DNA of 40,453 nucleotides from an uncultured Alphaproteobacteria bacterium. GTDB lineage: Bacteria; Pseudomonadota; Alphaproteobacteria; Rhodobacterales; Rhodobacteraceae. Shown here piece by piece: positions 18,434 through 27,291 of this stretch. Position numbers and translations under genes: made by a program. How positions within the stretch are numbered: the first letter of the stretch is position 1; each line of letters starts with the position of its first letter. Where the stretch lies: positions 1-40,453 of the forward strand of contig CACGLH010000012.1 in the NCBI GenBank assembly GCA_902573735.1, given 5' to 3'. Under the pieces are notes generated by a model, which saw only the letters and a list, made by a program, of their open reading frames with translations, was not told the DNA's origin and made no database searches.

Positions 18434-20474
18434 ATGAAAAGCGATAAAGAAAATACAAAAAATCAGAAAGAAGAAGATAACAGTGTACCATTACTTGATT
18501 TGAATCAAAGCTCTATAAAAAAACTAATTTCTCAAGCAAAAACAAAGGGTTACCTTACTTATTCTGAACTTAATGAGACTATGCCTCCTGGTGAAATGAG
18601 TTCAGAGCAGATCGAAGATATAATGACAGCTCTTTCGGAAATGGGTATTACTTTAATTGAGAGTGATGAAGAACAAGAAGAAAAGCAAGAAAGCGAATCA
18701 TTAGAATCAGAAGGTTCTAAAGAGTTAGTTGCAGCTTCCTCAGCTACAGATAATTTAGATAGAACAGATGATCCTGTTAGAATGTATCTTAGAGAAATGG
18801 GATCAGTAGAACTTTTATCAAGGGAAGGTGAAATTGCTATTGCCAAAAGAATTGAGGCTGGCAGAAACACTTATATTAATGGATTGTGTGAAAGTCCGTT
18901 AACTTTTCAAGCAATTACTATTTGGCGTAAAGAACTTCTAGATGAAAAAATTATGCTGAGAGATGTAATAGACCTTGATGCAACATTTGGAAGTATCTCT
19001 GGAGAAGAATTAAATACTGAAAATAATTTAGAAAAATTTGAAAATTCTAAATCAACTTCTGAATTAAATAAAAATAATTTGAGGGAAAATATACCCGGTG
19101 ACATAAAAAACTTAGGACATATTAATTCAATTGAAGAGGAAGATAAAGCCACTGAAACTTTAGAAGAAGACGAAAATGACGATTTTGAAGAAGATCAGGC
19201 AAACGTATCACTTGCTGCAATGGAGAATTCTCTTAAACCTCAAGTTTTAAATACTTTAAAAAAAATAGCGGACGCTTATTCTAAACTTTCCTCTCTGCAA
19301 AAAAACAGAATGCTTGCAGCATTAAAAGAAAAAAAACAGTTTTCTGGAAGTGAAGAAAAAAAATATCAAAATTTGAGAAATGATATTGTTGAATTAGTTA
19401 ACTCATTACACCTGCATAATAATAGAGTCGAAGCATTAATAGATCAATTATATGGAATAAATAGAAAAATTATGAGTCTTGATGGATCATTGGTAAAAAT
19501 GGCCGATAAGTCGAGGATTAATAGGAAAGAATTTATAGAAAAATATAAAGGGTCAGAACTTGATCCAATTTGGCTTGAAAATGTTTCAAAGCTGAAAACT
19601 AGAGGTTGGGAAAACTTTGTAGAAAATTTTGGTGACAAAATTGATGAAATAAGAAATGAAATAGCTGAGATTGGTCAATATATTGGTATTGATATTAGTG
19701 AATTTAGAAGAATAGTTCAACAAGTACAAAAAGGAGAAAAAGAAGCAAGGTCGGCAAAAAAAAGAGATGGTAGAAGCTAATCTGAGACTGGTAATATCAA
19801 TAGCAAAAAAATATACAAATAGAGGCCTTCAATTCCTCGATTTAATCCAGGAAGGAAATATTGGTTTAATGAAAGCTGTAGATAAGTTTGAGTATCGAAG
19901 AGGATATAAATTTTCCACATATGCAACATGGTGGATAAGGCAAGCAATCACTAGATCTATAGCAGATCAAGCTAGAACAATTAGAATCCCAGTCCATATG
20001 ATAGAAACTATCAATAAACTTGTAAGAACAGGAAGACAGATGCTGCACGAAATAGGAAGAGAGCCTACACCCGAAGAACTTTCTTCTAAATTACAAATGC
20101 CTTTAGAAAAAGTTCGTAAAGTTATGAAAATTGCAAAAGAACCAATAAGCCTTGAAACACCAATAGGAGATGAAGAAGACAGTCAACTAGGAGATTTTAT
20201 TGAAGATAAAAATGCTGTATTGCCATTAGAAAATGCAATACAAGGTAATCTTAAAGAAACTACAACCCGCGTACTTTCTAGCTTAACTCCAAGAGAAGAA
20301 AGAGTGCTTAGAATGCGGTTTGGTATTGGAGTAAATACTGACCATACCCTAGAAGAAGTAGGACAACAATTCAGTGTAACACGAGAGCGGATTCGGCAAA
20401 TTGAGGCTAAAGCCCTGAGAAAACTGAAACATCCAAGTCGTTCTAGAAAGTTAAGAAGCTTTCTTGATACATGA
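18434..20474 (+). CDS. rpoD: Primary sigma factor RpoD (sigma-70), with a +1 frameshift in an A8 tract
   Basis: Two abutting reading frames together encode a full RpoD of about 680 aa. The first (18434-19780) has region 1.1, region 1.2 ([20 protein letters not shown]), the long acidic non-conserved region, and [20 protein letters not shown] before running off into RDGRS and a stop. The second resumes at 19758-19767 with [20 protein letters not shown] and carries regions 2.2-4.2 intact, through [17 protein letters not shown] to RKLRSFLDT. Removing one A from the run at 19756-19763 restores the universally conserved [11 protein letters not shown]. RpoD is essential, so the break is either a homopolymer error or is corrected by polymerase slippage; decay is unlikely because both halves are otherwise perfect. 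Confidence 0.93.
19756..19763 (+). other. A8 homopolymer at the rpoD frameshift
   Basis: Eight consecutive A residues follow GC and precede GAGATGG. Seven would keep RpoD in frame (GCA AAA AAA GAG). The correction needed is loss of one A (or a +1 ribosomal shift), not the -1 shift usually produced at A AAA AAG slippery sites. Runs of this length are known both as sequencing-error sites and as transcriptional-slippage sites in AT-rich genomes. Confidence 0.85.
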
Positions 20475-20495
20475 GTTGATAATTAGGAGAATATC

Positions 20496-20954
20496 ATGAG
20501 ATGCCCCTTTTGTGGAAATGTTGATACTCAAGTTAAAGATAGTAGGCCGGCTGAAGACAATGTATCAATAAGAAGAAGAAGATCTTGTCCAGCATGTGCT
20601 GGAAGATTCACTACTTATGAAAGAGTGCAGCTTAGAGATTTAATTATTCTAAAAAAAAATAATAGAAGAGAGACATTTGATAGAGATAAATTAGAGAGAT
20701 CTGTACGAATTGCACTTCAAAAAAGACCTATTGATATAGATAGAATTGAACAAATGGTAACAGGTATTGTCAGAAGATTGGAAAGTTTAGGAGAAACTGA
20801 CATTCCCTCAGAGAAGGTTGGTGAGATTGTGATGGAGACTTTAGCTAGAATTGACACCGTTGCGTATGTAAGATTTGCTTCTGTATATAAAAATTTTCAA
20901 GCTGCTGATGACTTTGAGGATTTTGTATCTCAACTTAGACCAGATATTAAGTAA
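20496..20954 (+). CDS. nrdR: Transcriptional repressor NrdR
   Basis: 152 aa, standard length. An N-terminal zinc ribbon (MRCPFCGN ... [14 protein letters not shown]) binds DNA NrdR boxes, and an ATP-cone (residues about 49-139; [17 protein letters not shown]) senses ATP/dATP. It represses ribonucleotide reductase genes. A strong AGGAG precedes the ATG, 21 bases after rpoD. It sits at the head of the riboflavin genes, the normal alphaproteobacterial placement (often glyA-nrdR-ribD; here rpoD replaces glyA upstream). No NrdR box is evident in this window. Confidence 0.96.
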   Translation: MRCPFCGNVDTQVKDSRPAEDNVSIRRRRSCPACAGRFTTYERVQLRDLIILKKNNRRETFDRDKLERSVRIALQKRPIDIDRIEQMVTGIVRRLESLGETDIPSEKVGEIVMETLARIDTVAYVRFASVYKNFQAADDFEDFVSQLRPDIK

Positions 20955-20968
20955 TAACTTTCTTATTA

Positions 20969-22096
20969 ATGAAAGATCATCAAAAAACTACAAAAATTGA
21001 TTATAGGTTTCTGAAAATTGCCATATCACTTGGTTACAGAAATCTAGGTGCCACGTGGCCTAATCCATCTGTTGGATGTGTAATAGTGAAAAATAACCAT
21101 ATAGTCGGGGTTGGAAATACTGCATGTAAAGGACGCCCACATGCTGAGAAAATAGCTCTAGAGCAAGCAAAATCTAATGCAAATGATTCCACTGTATATC
21201 TTACATTAGAGCCATGCTCCCACTTTGGTAAGACTAATCCATGCACTTCTGAACTTATAAAAGCAAAAGTAAAAAGAGTTGTTTGTCCTTTAAAAGACCC
21301 TAATCCTAGAGTAAATGGCAAAGGATTTGAGCTCCTAAGATCACATGGAATAGTAGTAGACAATACACCCTTATTATTGAAAGAAATTAAAGAACTTAAT
21401 GAGGGTTTTATAACCTCAATTGAAAAAAAAAGGCCTTACATTACCTTAAAATTAGCTATGAGCTTGAATGGAAAAATAGCAACTAAAGAAAATAAAAGCA
21501 GTTGGATTTCTGGTGATAAGTCGAGACTATTTGTTCAAATGCTAAGGTCGAAGCATGATGCTATAATGATTGGAACAAAAACTGCTTTTTGGGATAATCC
21601 TAGACTTAATTTACGTGATCAATTTAAAAACTTACCCCAACCAGTAAAAATTATTTTGGATAAAAATTTAAAATTATTTGAACAACTTGATATGAATAAA
21701 TCTATTACCAACCATAAAACATTTTTAGTTCATGATGTAAATTTAAAAAAGGAAAAGACTAAAAACTTGAAAGCAAAAGGAATAAATACTCTAGGTATTT
21801 CTACACTTAAAAATGGTAATTTAGATCTAAATGATCTATTTAAAAAACTTTCAAAGTTAGGGTTAACTAGAGTTTTAGTAGAAGGTGGAGGAACCCTTGC
21901 AACATCTCTATTAGAAAGTAATCTTGTGGACAAATTGATATTATTTACAGCTGGTATTATTTTAGACAAAGAAGGAATTGATGGTATTCATTTGAACTTA
22001 TCAAATGCAATAAATTTAGACATTTGTGATAGGTATACTCTAGATAATTCAAGAATTATAGGAAACGATGTTGCTCATTTTTGGAATATTAAGTAA
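20969..22096 (+). CDS. ribD: Bifunctional riboflavin deaminase/reductase
   Basis: 375 aa. The N-terminal cytidine-deaminase-like domain has zinc motifs PHAEKIAL and PCSHFGKTNPC (His, Cys, Cys ligands, Glu catalyst). The C-terminal RibD_C reductase domain begins near RPYITLKLAMSLNGKIAT and ends with VLVEGGGTLATSLLE. It converts the first pyrimidine product of GTP cyclohydrolase II by deamination and NADPH reduction. It lies 14 bases after nrdR and is likely co-transcribed. After it comes a 154-base gap before ribE, the only sizeable break in this operon. Confidence 0.95.
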   Translation: MKDHQKTTKIDYRFLKIAISLGYRNLGATWPNPSVGCVIVKNNHIVGVGNTACKGRPHAEKIALEQAKSNANDSTVYLTLEPCSHFGKTNPCTSELIKAKVKRVVCPLKDPNPRVNGKGFELLRSHGIVVDNTPLLLKEIKELNEGFITSIEKKRPYITLKLAMSLNGKIATKENKSSWISGDKSRLFVQMLRSKHDAIMIGTKTAFWDNPRLNLRDQFKNLPQPVKIILDKNLKLFEQLDMNKSITNHKTFLVHDVNLKKEKTKNLKAKGINTLGISTLKNGNLDLNDLFKKLSKLGLTRVLVEGGGTLATSLLESNLVDKLILFTAGIILDKEGIDGIHLNLSNAINLDICDRYTLDNSRIIGNDVAHFWNIK

Positions 22097-22250
22097 TAAT
22101 TTTTATTTGTTATTTAAATTAAATTCTAACTACACAATAATTTTTAAAAAATGTTTGAATAAAAATAGAATTAATATTAGTAATTTATAAAGTTTATTAC
22201 TCTTAAATTAGCCTTTATCAACAAAAAAATTATAAAAGATATATAAAAAG
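22097..22250. other. Gap between ribD and ribE
   Basis: 154 bases, extremely AT-rich, with stops in all frames. I see no conserved FMN-riboswitch core and no strong hairpin followed by a T-run. It may hold a secondary promoter for ribE-ribBA-ribH-nusB, but nothing convincing stands out. Confidence 0.5.
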
Positions 22251-22865
22251 ATGTTTACTGGTTTGATAACAGATGTTGGTAGATTAGTCAGTATTAAAAA
22301 ATCCAGCATTTTTAATGCAAGAATAATTTGTAATTTTAATTATGATGAGACTTTAGAAGGTGCCTCTATTTCTCATGATGGGGTGTGTTTAACTATATTT
22401 AATAAAAAAAAAGAAACAAATGGGTTTTCATATGAAGTAGAAGTTTCTAATGAAACAATCTCAAAAACAAACATTTTGAATTCTAAAACGCCTTGGAAAA
22501 TTGGAAGGAAAATAAATTTAGAAAAATCCCTTAAAATTGGTGATGAATTGGGAGGACACATAGTAACAGGACATATTGATGGTGTGGCAAAGCTAATAAA
22601 ATCTGAAAAAATAGACAAAAGTGATAAGCTTACTTTCGAATGTCCTGATGATCTTATTAAATTTATCGCAAAAAAAGGATCAATTGCTTTAAATGGTACA
22701 TCTTTAACTGTTAACAGTGTTAATCAAAACTTATTTACTGTAAATATAATTCCACACACAAAACAAGTGACCACATGGGGGGAAAGTATTATCGGAGACA
22801 TTTTTAATATAGAAATTGATTTACTAGCAAGATATTTAGATCGATTGCAACTAGCAAGGATTTGA
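22251..22865 (+). CDS. ribE: Riboflavin synthase, alpha subunit
   Basis: 204 aa made of two lumazine-binding repeats. The first starts MFTGLITDVGRL and ends with the ISHDGVCLTI strand; the second starts near GGHIVTGHIDGVAKL and includes SIALNGTSLTVNSVN and a C-terminal NIEIDLLARYLDRL. This is the trimeric synthase that dismutates 6,7-dimethyl-8-ribityllumazine to riboflavin. Length and motifs are complete. ribBA starts 1 base after its stop, so the two are tightly coupled. Confidence 0.95.
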   Translation: MFTGLITDVGRLVSIKKSSIFNARIICNFNYDETLEGASISHDGVCLTIFNKKKETNGFSYEVEVSNETISKTNILNSKTPWKIGRKINLEKSLKIGDELGGHIVTGHIDGVAKLIKSEKIDKSDKLTFECPDDLIKFIAKKGSIALNGTSLTVNSVNQNLFTVNIIPHTKQVTTWGESIIGDIFNIEIDLLARYLDRLQLARI

Positions 22866-22866
22866 A

Positions 22867-23991
22867 ATGTCTTTCACTAGCAAGGAAAAAATTATTAAAA
22901 ATAATAGGGAATATAATCCTATCTCTAAGATAACAGAAATTATTGATGAAGCTAGAAATGGTAGAATGTTTATTCTAGCGGATGATGAGGATAGAGAAAA
23001 TGAGGGAGATCTAATAATACCTGCGCAAATGGCTACGCCTGAAGCAATTAATTTTATGGCTACATATGGTCGCGGTTTAATTTGTTTGTCTTTAACTGAA
23101 GATCGCATAAATACATTGAATCTACCATTAATGTCAGCTTCCAATTCATCAAGGCATGAAACTGCATTTACAGTTTCTATTGAAGCTAAAGAAGGTGTAA
23201 CTACAGGTATATCAGCACATGATAGAGCTTTAACTATTTCAACAGCTATAAATCCATTATCAGGACCTAATGATCTAGCAACACCGGGACATGTATTTCC
23301 CTTGAAAGCAAAAGAAGGTGGAGTACTTGTAAGAGCTGGACATACGGAAGCCGCGGTTGATATATCGAGATTGGCTGGTTTAAATCCATCTTCCGTAATT
23401 TGCGAAATTATGAATAACGATGGAACAATGGCAAGAATGCCTGATTTAATTTCATTTGCAAAAGTACATAATCTAAAACTTGGCACTATTTCAGATTTAA
23501 TAGCATACAGAAGAAGATATGATAGTTTAGTTAAAGAAATAAAAAGTCAAAAAGTACATTCGATATTTGGCGGAGATTGGCAATTAAAAACTTTTAATGA
23601 TAAAATAAATCAGTCAACCCATTATACGCTTTCAAAAGGTAATATTTGCACAGATGAAGGAGTATTAGTAAGGATGCATGTTACAAATACCTTTCAAGAC
23701 CTACTAGGAATTGAGCCTAAGAGGCAAAATCAAATTAGTGACTCCATGTATCAAATTAATGAAAAGGGTAAGGGTGTTCTTGTACTTCTAAATTTTAACC
23801 AAGATACTACCGATAAAGATGACACTAATTCTAGTACGATACGACAATACGGTATTGGTGCTCAAATATTGAAGGCATTAGGAGTAAAAAACTTAAAATT
23901 ATTAACTAATTCTGGAACTCCTAAACTTATAGGATTAGAAGGTTATGGACTCAAGATATTAAAAACAATACCAATAAAAAACTTTACTTGA
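22867..23991 (+). CDS. ribBA: RibBA: DHBP synthase fused to a degenerate GTP cyclohydrolase II-like domain
   Basis: 374 aa. Residues about 17-220 are a complete 3,4-dihydroxy-2-butanone 4-phosphate synthase: DDEDRENEGDLIIPA, SRHETAFTVSIEA, GHTEAAVD. The C-terminal half keeps the outline of GTP cyclohydrolase II (RQYGIGAQIL, LLTN, GLEGYGLKI) but has lost the zinc cysteines (the C-TGD...CDC region reads VTNTFQDLLGI) and the QEGRGIGL motif. It therefore probably makes only the four-carbon unit; GTP opening must come from a separate RibA. Degenerate RibBA proteins are known in alphaproteobacteria. A long antisense open frame (22851-23486) is a shadow. Confidence 0.9.
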   Translation: MSFTSKEKIIKNNREYNPISKITEIIDEARNGRMFILADDEDRENEGDLIIPAQMATPEAINFMATYGRGLICLSLTEDRINTLNLPLMSASNSSRHETAFTVSIEAKEGVTTGISAHDRALTISTAINPLSGPNDLATPGHVFPLKAKEGGVLVRAGHTEAAVDISRLAGLNPSSVICEIMNNDGTMARMPDLISFAKVHNLKLGTISDLIAYRRRYDSLVKEIKSQKVHSIFGGDWQLKTFNDKINQSTHYTLSKGNICTDEGVLVRMHVTNTFQDLLGIEPKRQNQISDSMYQINEKGKGVLVLLNFNQDTTDKDDTNSSTIRQYGIGAQILKALGVKNLKLLTNSGTPKLIGLEGYGLKILKTIPIKNFT

Positions 23992-24005
23992 AATGAGAAA
24001 AATTT

Positions 24006-24458
24006 ATGAAAAAAATAGTAAAGAGTTTGAGCCCAAAGAGTAAAAGTAAAATTGCCATAGTTGCCTCACCATATTATAAATTAATTTACGAAAATCTATT
24101 AAAGGGAGCACTTGACGAATTATTAATACACAATATTGATTCAGATATAGTGAATGTATCGGGCGCTTTAGAAATACCAACTGCTATAAATCTTTTGAAA
24201 GGAAATTATTCAGGTTTTATTGCATTAGGGTGTGTAATAAGAGGAGAAACTAGCCATTATGATATTGTTGCAAATAATAGTGCTTTTGGAATTTCAAAAT
24301 TGGGGCTAGAGGGAATTTGCATCGGTAATGGAATTCTTACAGTAGATAATATCGAACAAGCAATTGAGAGATCTGATCCCAAAATAAAAAATAAGGGAAA
24401 GGATGCTGTAATGGCCTTAAGGTCATTATTATTTATTAAACAAGAGTACAGCATTTAA
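24006..24458 (+). CDS. ribH: 6,7-dimethyl-8-ribityllumazine synthase
   Basis: 150 aa. Lumazine synthase condenses the ribD product with the RibB product. The core motifs are VSGALEIPTAI (substrate loop), ALGCVIRGETSHYDIV (with the catalytic His in TSHYD; Tyr replaces the more common Phe) and GNGILTVDNIEQAIERS (GVLTxxT in most homologues, here GILTVDN). The C-terminus KGKDAVMALRSLL is typical of the icosahedral form. It lies 14 bases after ribBA. The next gene, nusB, starts about 42 bases on; ribH-nusB is a very widespread pair. Confidence 0.94.
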   Translation: MKKIVKSLSPKSKSKIAIVASPYYKLIYENLLKGALDELLIHNIDSDIVNVSGALEIPTAINLLKGNYSGFIALGCVIRGETSHYDIVANNSAFGISKLGLEGICIGNGILTVDNIEQAIERSDPKIKNKGKDAVMALRSLLFIKQEYSI

Positions 24459-24500
24459 ATTTAATTGAAAAATATCAATTACAATTAAGAAAGTTTTAAA

Positions 24501-24953
24501 ATTAATAATATTCAAAAAATAAAAGAAAAAAGTGTTTCAAGGCTATATGCTGTTCAGGCTCTTTTTCAAATGGAAGCTAATAATAATTCGATTCAAAAAG
24601 TTTTACTAGAATTTGAGAAACATAGAGATGTTGAAAACCAAGATATTGATTTTTATTCAAAAGCAGATTTAATTTTTCTTAGGAAGATTATTGAAACCAC
24701 TTTTAAAAACCAAGAGATCATAGATAAGAATATAACTCAGTCAATAAAAAAAGACTGGACTATGGATAGAATTGATCCAACTTTGAGAGCTATTTTTAGA
24801 GCTGCAGCAGCAGAATTTATGATACAAACTCCACCTAAAATTGTTATAAGTGAATTTTTAGAAATCGCAAAATCTTTCTTCCCAAATGGAAAAGAATGTA
24901 AACTAGCAAATGGTGTTTTAGATAAGTTGGCCACTCAAATCTTATCAACTTAA
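24501..24953 (+). CDS. nusB: Transcription antitermination factor NusB (probable ATT start)
   Basis: The first in-frame ATG (24570) lies after the conserved first helix. The frame upstream encodes SRLYAVQALFQMEAN, matching the ARxxAVQALYQME opening of NusB, and stays open back to a stop at 24486. There is no ATG, GTG or TTG in that stretch. ATT at 24501 (with AAGAAAG seven bases upstream) gives 150 aa, the normal length; ATT at 24510 is a second option. The C-terminal part has RIDPTLRAIFRAAAAEF and the I-VISEFLEIAKSF helix that forms the boxA-binding face with NusE/S10. The product acts in rRNA antitermination. Confidence 0.88.
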   Translation: MNNIQKIKEKSVSRLYAVQALFQMEANNNSIQKVLLEFEKHRDVENQDIDFYSKADLIFLRKIIETTFKNQEIIDKNITQSIKKDWTMDRIDPTLRAIFRAAAAEFMIQTPPKIVISEFLEIAKSFFPNGKECKLANGVLDKLATQILST

Positions 24954-25001
24954 ATAAGAAGGATTTAATTTATACTTGATAGAGAATATTATAAATTTCT
25001 A

Positions 25002-27242
25002 TTATTTCTGAATTGTATTGAACATATTATTTTTTGGAAAATTTTTAGGTGCTATTTTTCCTGATTGCGCCCTTTTCCCTAGCCAATTTTCAAAATTGTT
25101 CTCAACTTTTTTTCTACCTGATTTATCAAACCATGCAAGACCTAACTCTAATTCAAAACTTGTAATATCAGAAAGAGTTGCATCTTTAAATTTTTGCAAC
25201 CTTACCCCTTTACCTCTATTAAGAAGAGGTAATTCTTCTATTTTAAAAATAAGAAGTTTACGATTTGTACCAATTGAAGCAATTGCATCTCCCTCAATAT
25301 TTTTCAAGCAATTTGCAAAGACACCTGTTTTTAGATTGATTATTTTTTTCCCAGATCTTGTTTGCGCAAGCATGTCCTCGTGTTTTATAATAAAACCGTC
25401 TCCTACATTGGATGATACAATTGCACATAAATCTGAATTAAAAATTAAAACATTTACAATTTCTGTCTGATTGGGTAAATCTGTTAATAATCTTATTGGT
25501 TCTCCATTAGTGCGTCCACTAGGAAGTAAATTTACTAATAGTGTGTAAATAAGTCCGTTAGTTCCAAAAATCAAAAGTTTATCAGAGGTTTTTGCTTTGA
25601 TCAAAAATCGTTCATTATCTCCTTCTCTATATTTGATTTCCTCAGGATTAGTTATTTTTCCTTTAACAAATTTTATCCAACCTAATTGTGAAATAACAAC
25701 TGTAACTTCCTCATCCTCAATAACATCAGGAATTTGAATATTTTCAAATATTTCTTTTTCTTCAATTAAGGTTTTTCGGTTAAAAGTTTTGTCAGAACTT
25801 AATTTAAGTTTAAGTAATTCTAGTTCTTTAGATAATTTTTTCCATTGGCTTTTTTCATCTTCTAAAAGCACTTCTAAATTAAGACGCTCTTTCAAAAGTA
25901 AATCTTTTTCTTCTTCAAGTTGAAATTGTTCTAATTTCCTAAGTGACCTAAGCCTCATATTTAGAATTGCCTCTGCTTGAATTTCAGATAGATCAAATTC
26001 TTTTTGAAGATCAGATTTTGGTTTCTCATTGAACCTAATTATATTTATAACCCTATCGATATTTAAATAAGTTACTAAAAAACCTTCAATTAAATGCAAC
26101 CTTGTATCAATATTTTTCAATCTGTATTTGGATCGACGAATTAGAATGTTTCTGCCATGGTTAATATAGTTTTGTAATAAATCTTTCAGACTTGATACTC
26201 TTGGCATTTTACCATCTTGTAAAACATTCATATTTAATGAAAATCTATTTTCTAAATCAGTTTTTTTAAATAAATGTTCCATAAGTATCTCTGGAGGAAT
26301 GTTTTTGGATTTTGGTTCAAGAACTAACCTTATATCTTCAGCACTTTCATCTCTTAAATCAGACAAAAGATTTAATTTTTTTTCATTGATTAATTCAGCT
26401 AATTTTTCTACTAATTTTGACTTTTGTATTCCATATGGTATTTCTGTGACTACTATTTGCCATCTACCTCTAGTTAAAAATTCTTGTTCAAATTTAGCTC
26501 GAATTCTAAAACTACCTTTTCCCAAAGTATAATTTTCTAAAATAGTTTTTTTTGAATCAACTAAAACTCCTCCAGTTGGAAAATCAGGACCTTTAATTAT
26601 TTCTAAAAGAGACTCTTGATCTATTTTAGAATTTTGAATTAACTTTATTGAAGCATCTAATATTTCTTTAATATTATGGGGAGGTATACTTGTTGCCATT
26701 CCTACAGCAATCCCGTAGGCACCATTTGCCAAAAGTTGGGGAAAAAAAGCAGGCAAAAATTCAGGCTCTTTTTCTGAACCGTCATAGTTATCTTTAAAAT
26801 CTACAGCTGACTCATCAAGACCATCTAACATTATCACTGAAATTTCACTTAACCGAGCCTCTGTATATCTTTGTGCTGCAGCATTGTCGCCATCAATATT
26901 ACCAAAATTACCTTGGCCTTCTATAAGTGGATATCTTGTTGTAAATGACTGAGCCATTCTTACCAGTGAATCATATATGGCCTTATCACCATGGGGGTGA
27001 TAATTACCCATAACTTCACCAACAATTTTTGCACATTTTCTAAATGAACCTGTAGGAACTAATTTTAATTGCCTCATTGCATATAATATTCTTCTATGCA
27101 CCGGCTTTAATCCGTCTCTGCTATCAGGCAGTGCCCTATCAGTTATAGTGGAAAGTGCATATGCCAGATATCTTTGACCAAGTGCAACGTCAAGATTTTC
27201 ATTATAAATTGTTGCTTTATTTGTATCTTCTTTATTTGCCAT
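25002..27242 (-). CDS. parC: DNA topoisomerase IV subunit A
   Basis: 746 aa. N-terminal breakage-reunion domain: LSTITDRALPDSRDGLKPVH, GNYHPHGDKAIYDSLVRMAQ, and catalytic Tyr126 in AAAQRYTEAR. The C-terminal beta-pinwheel domain is shorter than in GyrA and lacks a clear GyrA box, supporting ParC over GyrA. It decatenates daughter chromosomes with ParE. In the quinolone pocket, Lys87 takes the place of E. coli Ser80 and Asp91 that of Glu84. It converges with nusB (49 bases between stops) and diverges from the SDR gene (49 bases), where promoters for both must fit. Confidence 0.93.
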   Translation of the reverse strand: MANKEDTNKATIYNENLDVALGQRYLAYALSTITDRALPDSRDGLKPVHRRILYAMRQLKLVPTGSFRKCAKIVGEVMGNYHPHGDKAIYDSLVRMAQSFTTRYPLIEGQGNFGNIDGDNAAAQRYTEARLSEISVIMLDGLDESAVDFKDNYDGSEKEPEFLPAFFPQLLANGAYGIAVGMATSIPPHNIKEILDASIKLIQNSKIDQESLLEIIKGPDFPTGGVLVDSKKTILENYTLGKGSFRIRAKFEQEFLTRGRWQIVVTEIPYGIQKSKLVEKLAELINEKKLNLLSDLRDESAEDIRLVLEPKSKNIPPEILMEHLFKKTDLENRFSLNMNVLQDGKMPRVSSLKDLLQNYINHGRNILIRRSKYRLKNIDTRLHLIEGFLVTYLNIDRVINIIRFNEKPKSDLQKEFDLSEIQAEAILNMRLRSLRKLEQFQLEEEKDLLLKERLNLEVLLEDEKSQWKKLSKELELLKLKLSSDKTFNRKTLIEEKEIFENIQIPDVIEDEEVTVVISQLGWIKFVKGKITNPEEIKYREGDNERFLIKAKTSDKLLIFGTNGLIYTLLVNLLPSGRTNGEPIRLLTDLPNQTEIVNVLIFNSDLCAIVSSNVGDGFIIKHEDMLAQTRSGKKIINLKTGVFANCLKNIEGDAIASIGTNRKLLIFKIEELPLLNRGKGVRLQKFKDATLSDITSFELELGLAWFDKSGRKKVENNFENWLGKRAQSGKIAPKNFPKNNMFNTIQK

Positions 27243-27291
27243 TAATAATCTATCATTTTAATTTTATACTTTTAGGTAAAAGGTTAAAAAA

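Noticed and set aside
19756-19766. Programmed -1 ribosomal frameshift at the A8 run
   Set aside because: A -1 shift would move into the wrong frame; +1 (or loss of one A in RNA or sequence) is needed.
19767-20474. RpoD C-terminal half as an independent, two-part sigma factor
   Set aside because: The frame upstream of ATG 19767 continues the conserved [10 protein letters not shown] without a break, there is no usable ribosome-binding site spacing (GAG abuts the ATG), and region 2 would be cut at its conserved edge. A single-base homopolymer change explains it better.
22097-22250. FMN riboswitch upstream of ribE
   Set aside because: None of the conserved RFN-element core segments can be recognised in this AT-rich gap, and the element normally precedes the first rib gene.
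22851-23486. 211-aa open frame antisense to ribBA
   Set aside because: It lies wholly opposite the conserved DHBP-synthase domain, has no recognisable motif, and is explained by codon bias of the real gene.
25018-25470. 150-aa open frame antisense to parC
   Set aside because: Opposite strand of the conserved ParC C-terminal domain; no family features.
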